This document shows positions 18,179-20,784 of a DNA stretch of 20,784 nt, piece after piece. A program made the translations under genes and the position numbers. The notes under the pieces were generated by a model that searched no databases, was not told the origin of the DNA, and saw only the letters and a program-made list of their open reading frames with translations. The stretch comes from Candidatus Sigynarchaeota archaeon (GTDB taxonomy: Archaea > Asgardarchaeota > Lokiarchaeia > Sigynarchaeales > Sigynarchaeaceae): contig JAUQYW010000544.1 in NCBI GenBank assembly GCA_030587525.1, positions 1 through 20,784 on the forward strand, written 5' to 3'. Within the stretch, counting starts at the first letter, position 1. Every line of letters starts with the position of its first letter.

Positions 18179-18658
18179 ATGGCATCGGCGCATGACGCGG
18201 CCATTCAGAAACTGGCGGGGATGGCCCAGGAATTGCATGAGCGGTTTTTCATCACGGCACTTGCCGTTTTTGATGAGCCCGCTCATATTAAGCTCGAGGA
18301 CACGATCTACAGGGAAAATTTCGAGAAGAATTTGAAGCACATTCCTGGGGTAGAATACTCGGACGAGATCACCATCGACGTGGTAATCGAGTTTCCTAGG
18401 GAGTTTTTCACGATGAAGATAGAGGAGATCGAAAGGACAAAGGAAATGCAAAGAAAACATTGGAATAAAATATTATCTTTTTTGGAGCTTGCGATAGGTA
18501 TGAGAGTCCATTTATTTACCTTTAAATTTACATATGAAATGAAGAATCCCGTCATTATCTTCGATTTTTATGATAAGTCCGTTAGAAAACATGATGATCC
18601 CAGCGATGGAGAGCAAGAGGGCCGAAGGCTTGTTGAAATCGCGCATCACAAAAAATAA
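18179..18658 (+). CDS. Hypothetical protein, 159 residues, downstream of the giant gene
   Basis: No family recognised. The ATG at 18179 is preferred because a TATA-like box at 18141-18148 places the expected transcript start just before it. An in-frame TTG at 18170 would add three residues. The gene begins 50 bases after the giant gene and ends in TAA. The protein is soluble-looking, mixed alpha/beta and slightly acidic, with no signal peptide, membrane helix or cysteines. It has an N-terminal helix (KLAGMAQELHERF), a central EITIDVVIEF strand, a charged helix (IEEIERTKEMQRK) and a later strand VIIFDFYD. The second half is AT-rich (18/60 G+C in the line at 18481), like the C-terminal block of the giant gene. 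By position it could be a partner or immunity protein; this is inference from context only. Confidence 0.8.
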   Translation: MASAHDAAIQKLAGMAQELHERFFITALAVFDEPAHIKLEDTIYRENFEKNLKHIPGVEYSDEITIDVVIEFPREFFTMKIEEIERTKEMQRKHWNKILSFLELAIGMRVHLFTFKFTYEMKNPVIIFDFYDKSVRKHDDPSDGEQEGRRLVEIAHHKK

Positions 18659-18671
18659 AGAGGATGTAATT

Positions 18672-18679
18672 GTATAATT
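18672..18679 (+). promoter_or_regulatory. Possible TATA-like element before the amidotransferase/zinc-finger gene
   Basis: GTATAATT lies about 45 bases upstream of the TTG at 18720, which would give a leader of roughly 20 bases containing the GGAG at 18712-18715. The 61-base intergenic space shows no other clear signal. The match is weak, and cotranscription with the preceding gene is also possible. Confidence 0.3.
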
Positions 18680-18711
18680 CCTCTATCTAATCACCAATTC
18701 ACTCCTTTGGC

Positions 18712-18715
18712 GGAG
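18712..18715 (+). promoter_or_regulatory. Shine-Dalgarno-like GGAG before the TTG at 18720
   Basis: GGAG (in GGCGGAGAG) ends four bases before TTG at 18720. The spacing is short but supports this start over the in-frame ATG at 18762, which has no comparable purine-rich site just upstream. Confidence 0.4.
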
Positions 18716-18719
18716 AGCC

Positions 18720-19976
18720 TTGTCGGAAAAAGATCTATACTCGGAAGTTAAAAAGCGGAAGATGGAGGCACTTGGAAAGGCCAATATCGTCAAGGCAGTC
18801 GAACAAAAAGGTAAAATCCTCAGCATTCAAGGTCAATATGACCAGCCCGACAAGGTCATGAATTATACCTATGCTGCCGTCAAGGACACCATCAAGCCGA
18901 CCCAGTTTAACAAGACCGACCTTTCCAGATACGACCTGGTCGTCATCGGTTGCCCGGGCAACGAGATCCCGTCGGAATATTATATGCGCTTCCGGGATTA
19001 CGTGCAGAATGGTGGCTGGATCTTGTCGACCGACTGGGTCCTCCGCACGATCATCGAACCGATTTTCCCGGGTTACATCGCATGGAACGGCGAGAAGACG
19101 GCCGACACGGTCGTCGCGTGCGAGATCGTAGAACCGAATCACCCGTTCATGCACGGGGTCATCGATAGCTTGAAAGGGTTCAAGGGCGGTGGCGATGAAT
19201 CCCAAATGGGCCCTAAATCGGTCAAGGCAGCTCACGCCCCGGGCATGCAGCCCGAATTTAAATGGTGGTTGGAGGATAAATCGTTCGCGATCACCATCGT
19301 TAACCCTCGTGAAGTCAAGGTCCTGATCAGCTCGTACGAGATCCAGAAGAAGTGGAAAGCCGGCCCGGTCTTCGTGTACTTCACCTACGGTAATGGCTTG
19401 ATCGCGCACATGATCAGCCACACGCACCTCCAAAAGGGCGCGAGCAAGGGGAAATTCGCAAGCGCTATAATCCTTACAAACTTATTGGACGAGTGCATCA
19501 AGCACAAGTACGGACTGGAAGCGGGCCGGCAACGCAGCGGCTACCAGGACGCTAACGCTACGATAGGCGGTGTGGCGAGCAGCGATTCGTGGCAACAAAT
19601 CGTACAACCCGCGACAAGCATGCCTCCGCCATCTACGAACCCGTACGACCCGTACTCGCATCCCGCATCGGGAAAGGGAGGCGGTCCCACGAGTTACTCG
19701 CCATATGCTCTCCCGTCGGAAGGCCCGGCAATGCAAGCCCCGGATCCTTCGCAAGGCGTCGTCCCGGACTTCGGCGGGGTCGCCCAGGCCGTGGAAATCC
19801 AGATGGTCGCGGACTCGACGAAGATGTGCAGCGTCTGCGGCCAAGACTTTGCGTCATCGACGGGCAAGATCTTCGAGTGCAACGCGTGCAAGGCCGTGTA
19901 CCACGAGGATTGCTTGCAGCAGCAGGTGAATTCCGACGGAACTTGTAAGTCGTGCAACAAGGTTATCTTGTTTTAA
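18720..19976 (+). CDS. Class I glutamine-amidotransferase-like domain fused to a C-terminal C4HC3 zinc finger
   Basis: This is a 418-residue protein. Residues about 30-262 have the alpha/beta layout of GATase1/ThuA-like domains: strand KILSIQGQYD, strand YDLVVIGCPG (Cys78 is in the loop after this strand), then MRFRDYVQNGGWILSTDW, the typical helix-GG-strand. A Ser-Thr follows GGWIL where true amidotransferases carry the nucleophile Cys, so glutaminase activity is unlikely; a binding or regulatory role is inferred. Residues about 263-368 are a Pro/Ser/Gly/Tyr-rich, probably disordered linker. Residues 370-412 form a treble-clef-type finger: Cys370, Cys373, Cys387, Cys390, His395, Cys398, Cys409, Cys412 (CxxC-x13-CxxC-x4-H-xx-C-x10-CxxC), of PHD/RING-like C4HC3 order. 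No signal peptide or membrane segment is visible, so it is cytoplasmic. TTG at 18720 is chosen for its GGAG site; ATG at 18762 is the alternative. It converges on the propeller gene 27 bases away. Confidence 0.9.
   Translation: MSEKDLYSEVKKRKMEALGKANIVKAVEQKGKILSIQGQYDQPDKVMNYTYAAVKDTIKPTQFNKTDLSRYDLVVIGCPGNEIPSEYYMRFRDYVQNGGWILSTDWVLRTIIEPIFPGYIAWNGEKTADTVVACEIVEPNHPFMHGVIDSLKGFKGGGDESQMGPKSVKAAHAPGMQPEFKWWLEDKSFAITIVNPREVKVLISSYEIQKKWKAGPVFVYFTYGNGLIAHMISHTHLQKGASKGKFASAIILTNLLDECIKHKYGLEAGRQRSGYQDANATIGGVASSDSWQQIVQPATSMPPPSTNPYDPYSHPASGKGGGPTSYSPYALPSEGPAMQAPDPSQGVVPDFGGVAQAVEIQMVADSTKMCSVCGQDFASSTGKIFECNACKAVYHEDCLQQQVNSDGTCKSCNKVILF
19827..19955 (+). other. C4HC3 PHD/RING-like zinc-finger domain
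   Basis: Eight potential zinc ligands at residues 370-412 are arranged as CSVC, ECNACKAVYHEDC and CKSC. The AVYHEDC segment with a hydrophobic residue before His is typical of cross-braced PHD and RING fingers. The final gap of 10 residues is shorter than in most PHD fingers, so a prokaryotic RING-like variant is equally possible. Zinc binding is a strong inference; ubiquitin-ligase or histone-tail function is not shown. Confidence 0.8.
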
Positions 19977-19988
19977 AAATCAAGGGAA

Positions 19989-20004
19989 TTTTTTCTTGTT
20001 TTTT
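19989..20004 (+). terminator. Oligo-T archaeal terminator
   Basis: Two runs of six T separated by CTTG follow the TAA of the + strand gene by 12 bases, with no hairpin. Such T-tracts are the usual archaeal intrinsic termination signal. The last T overlaps the stop codon of the convergent gene. Confidence 0.55.
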
Positions 20005-20783
20005 CACGTGGTTTGGATCCCAACGAACAAGCTGTCGTGATCGCTTTCCTGGCACCCGATGATCCCGATATGGCCGGCATCCATCGTGACAAACTCCACG
20101 TGGTTCACCAGATGCCCGGCGTTGAATTTCTGCAAGACCATCCCGGTCCCGGCGTCTATGACGATAACATCGCCTGCGGTTGTGCCAACGACGAAATAAT
20201 ACCCGGTTCTATTCTCGTGAGCATCCCAGGCATTCACGTTGATGCCGTCCTCGGGCTTCGTCGTCCAGACGAGCTTTCCCGTGTCGAGATCGTGGCACGT
20301 CACGACGCCCGGGTTCCCCATTTTCTCGCCGGACTCGTCGACCGACAGCGGGAGCTGGTAAGACGTTGAGATGACCTTGTTCACCCCGGGCAAGATCTTG
20401 CATTTCCAGGCAAACGAATTATGCTCGTGCCGCCACGCGACCTTTCCATCCTTCACGCTGAGCACCTTAACAAACCCGTCATCGGCCACGGCCGCCACGT
20501 GTCCCGAGGGCGAGATCGACACGTCACGCACGTAAGACTCGAACTTGTGAAACCAGGCCATCTTGTAAGCACCCGGCTTCTCGTTGCTCTTCCGGACATA
20601 GCAGCGCAAAGTATAATCGTTGCCCCCGGCGACGATGACATGCGATTCCTTATCTGCCAACAAGCATTGATCGACCACGTTCACGCCCGACTGGAACGTG
20701 TCGCCCCATAGCAATCGGCCGCTCGCCGCGGTCAACATACGCAACGTCTTGTCGATGCTCGGGATCACGAGCACCCGCTCGCC
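20004..20783 (-). CDS. WD40/PQQ-like beta-propeller protein (5' partial)
   Basis: The frame enters from the right edge and ends at TGA (20006-20004). A GTG at 20774 exists, but the residues before it (GER) continue a strand, so the start is outside the window. The visible 260 residues are propeller blades: RVLVIPSIDKTLRML with SGRLLW; HVIVAGGNDYTLRCY; VRDVSISPSGHVAAVADDG with VKVLSVKDGKVAWRH; VVTCHDLDTGKLVW; and YYFVVGTTAGDVIVIDAGTG. The 'D..TGk..W' blade ends are shared by PQQ-like and BamB-like propellers, and the 'SPSG..~a.~~dDg.v~v' units by WD40. About five blades are present. No catalytic residues are evident; it is probably a protein-interaction scaffold. No signal peptide can be assessed because the N-terminus is missing. 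Confidence 0.85.
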   Translation of the reverse strand, partial: GERVLVIPSIDKTLRMLTAASGRLLWGDTFQSGVNVVDQCLLADKESHVIVAGGNDYTLRCYVRKSNEKPGAYKMAWFHKFESYVRDVSISPSGHVAAVADDGFVKVLSVKDGKVAWRHEHNSFAWKCKILPGVNKVISTSYQLPLSVDESGEKMGNPGVVTCHDLDTGKLVWTTKPEDGINVNAWDAHENRTGYYFVVGTTAGDVIVIDAGTGMVLQKFNAGHLVNHVEFVTMDAGHIGIIGCQESDHDSLFVGIQTT

Positions 20784-20784
20784 C

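Noticed and set aside
18660..18683. Imperfect inverted repeat (GAGGA...TCCTC) between the small gene and the zinc-finger gene
   Set aside because: The stem is five base pairs with a large bulge, no T-run follows, and it overlaps the TATA-like element; most likely chance.
18735..19433. Minus-strand open frame of 232 codons
   Set aside because: Shadow of the amidotransferase/zinc-finger gene, whose own translation has clear domains.

Overview
The window looks archaeal, possibly an Asgard-type (Promethearchaeota) genome; this lineage call is an inference. It rests on a TATA-box-like element (TTTAAATA) about 30-38 bases upstream of a start codon, a bare oligo-T terminator without a hairpin, and GTG/TTG start options. 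It also rests on an intronless gene for an extremely long beta-sandwich protein and a eukaryote-like Cys4-His-Cys3 zinc finger. No rRNA, tRNA or universal marker gene is present to settle the lineage.

Layout. Positions 1-18128 (+) are one uninterrupted reading frame of more than 6,000 codons, open at the left edge, so even this is only part of the protein. Its first two thirds is a string of extracellular-type beta domains: three concanavalin A/laminin-G-like regions, two Ig-like sandwiches, carbohydrate-binding-like segments and several Asp-rich calcium-binding-type loops. A glycine-rich hydrophobic hairpin follows at 11127-11279, then helical and coiled-coil sequence. Near 13540 the base composition drops sharply without breaking the frame and stays AT-rich to about 17180. 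This AT-rich block encodes a mostly helical region, a stretch with a PD-(D/E)XK-nuclease-like D...DxK motif, and the start of a set of three diverged beta repeats that runs to the C-terminus. Next come a 159-residue gene of unknown function (18179-18658, +) behind its own TATA-like box, and a 418-codon gene (18720-19976, +) fusing a class I glutamine-amidotransferase-like domain, a Pro/Ser/Gly-rich linker and a C-terminal zinc finger. Convergent to these, at the right edge, is the C-terminal part of a WD40/PQQ-type beta-propeller (20004-20783, -).

How they may work together. The giant protein has the overall architecture of a polymorphic-toxin-like or surface-effector protein: a long adhesive shaft, a hydrophobic hairpin, a helical pre-toxin-like part, and a compositionally foreign C-terminal module with a candidate nuclease motif. 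A small unknown gene sits directly downstream, where an immunity or partner gene would be expected. This is a hypothesis from architecture and a short motif; no toxin or immunity family was recognised with certainty. The zinc-finger protein and the propeller are not obviously linked to it.
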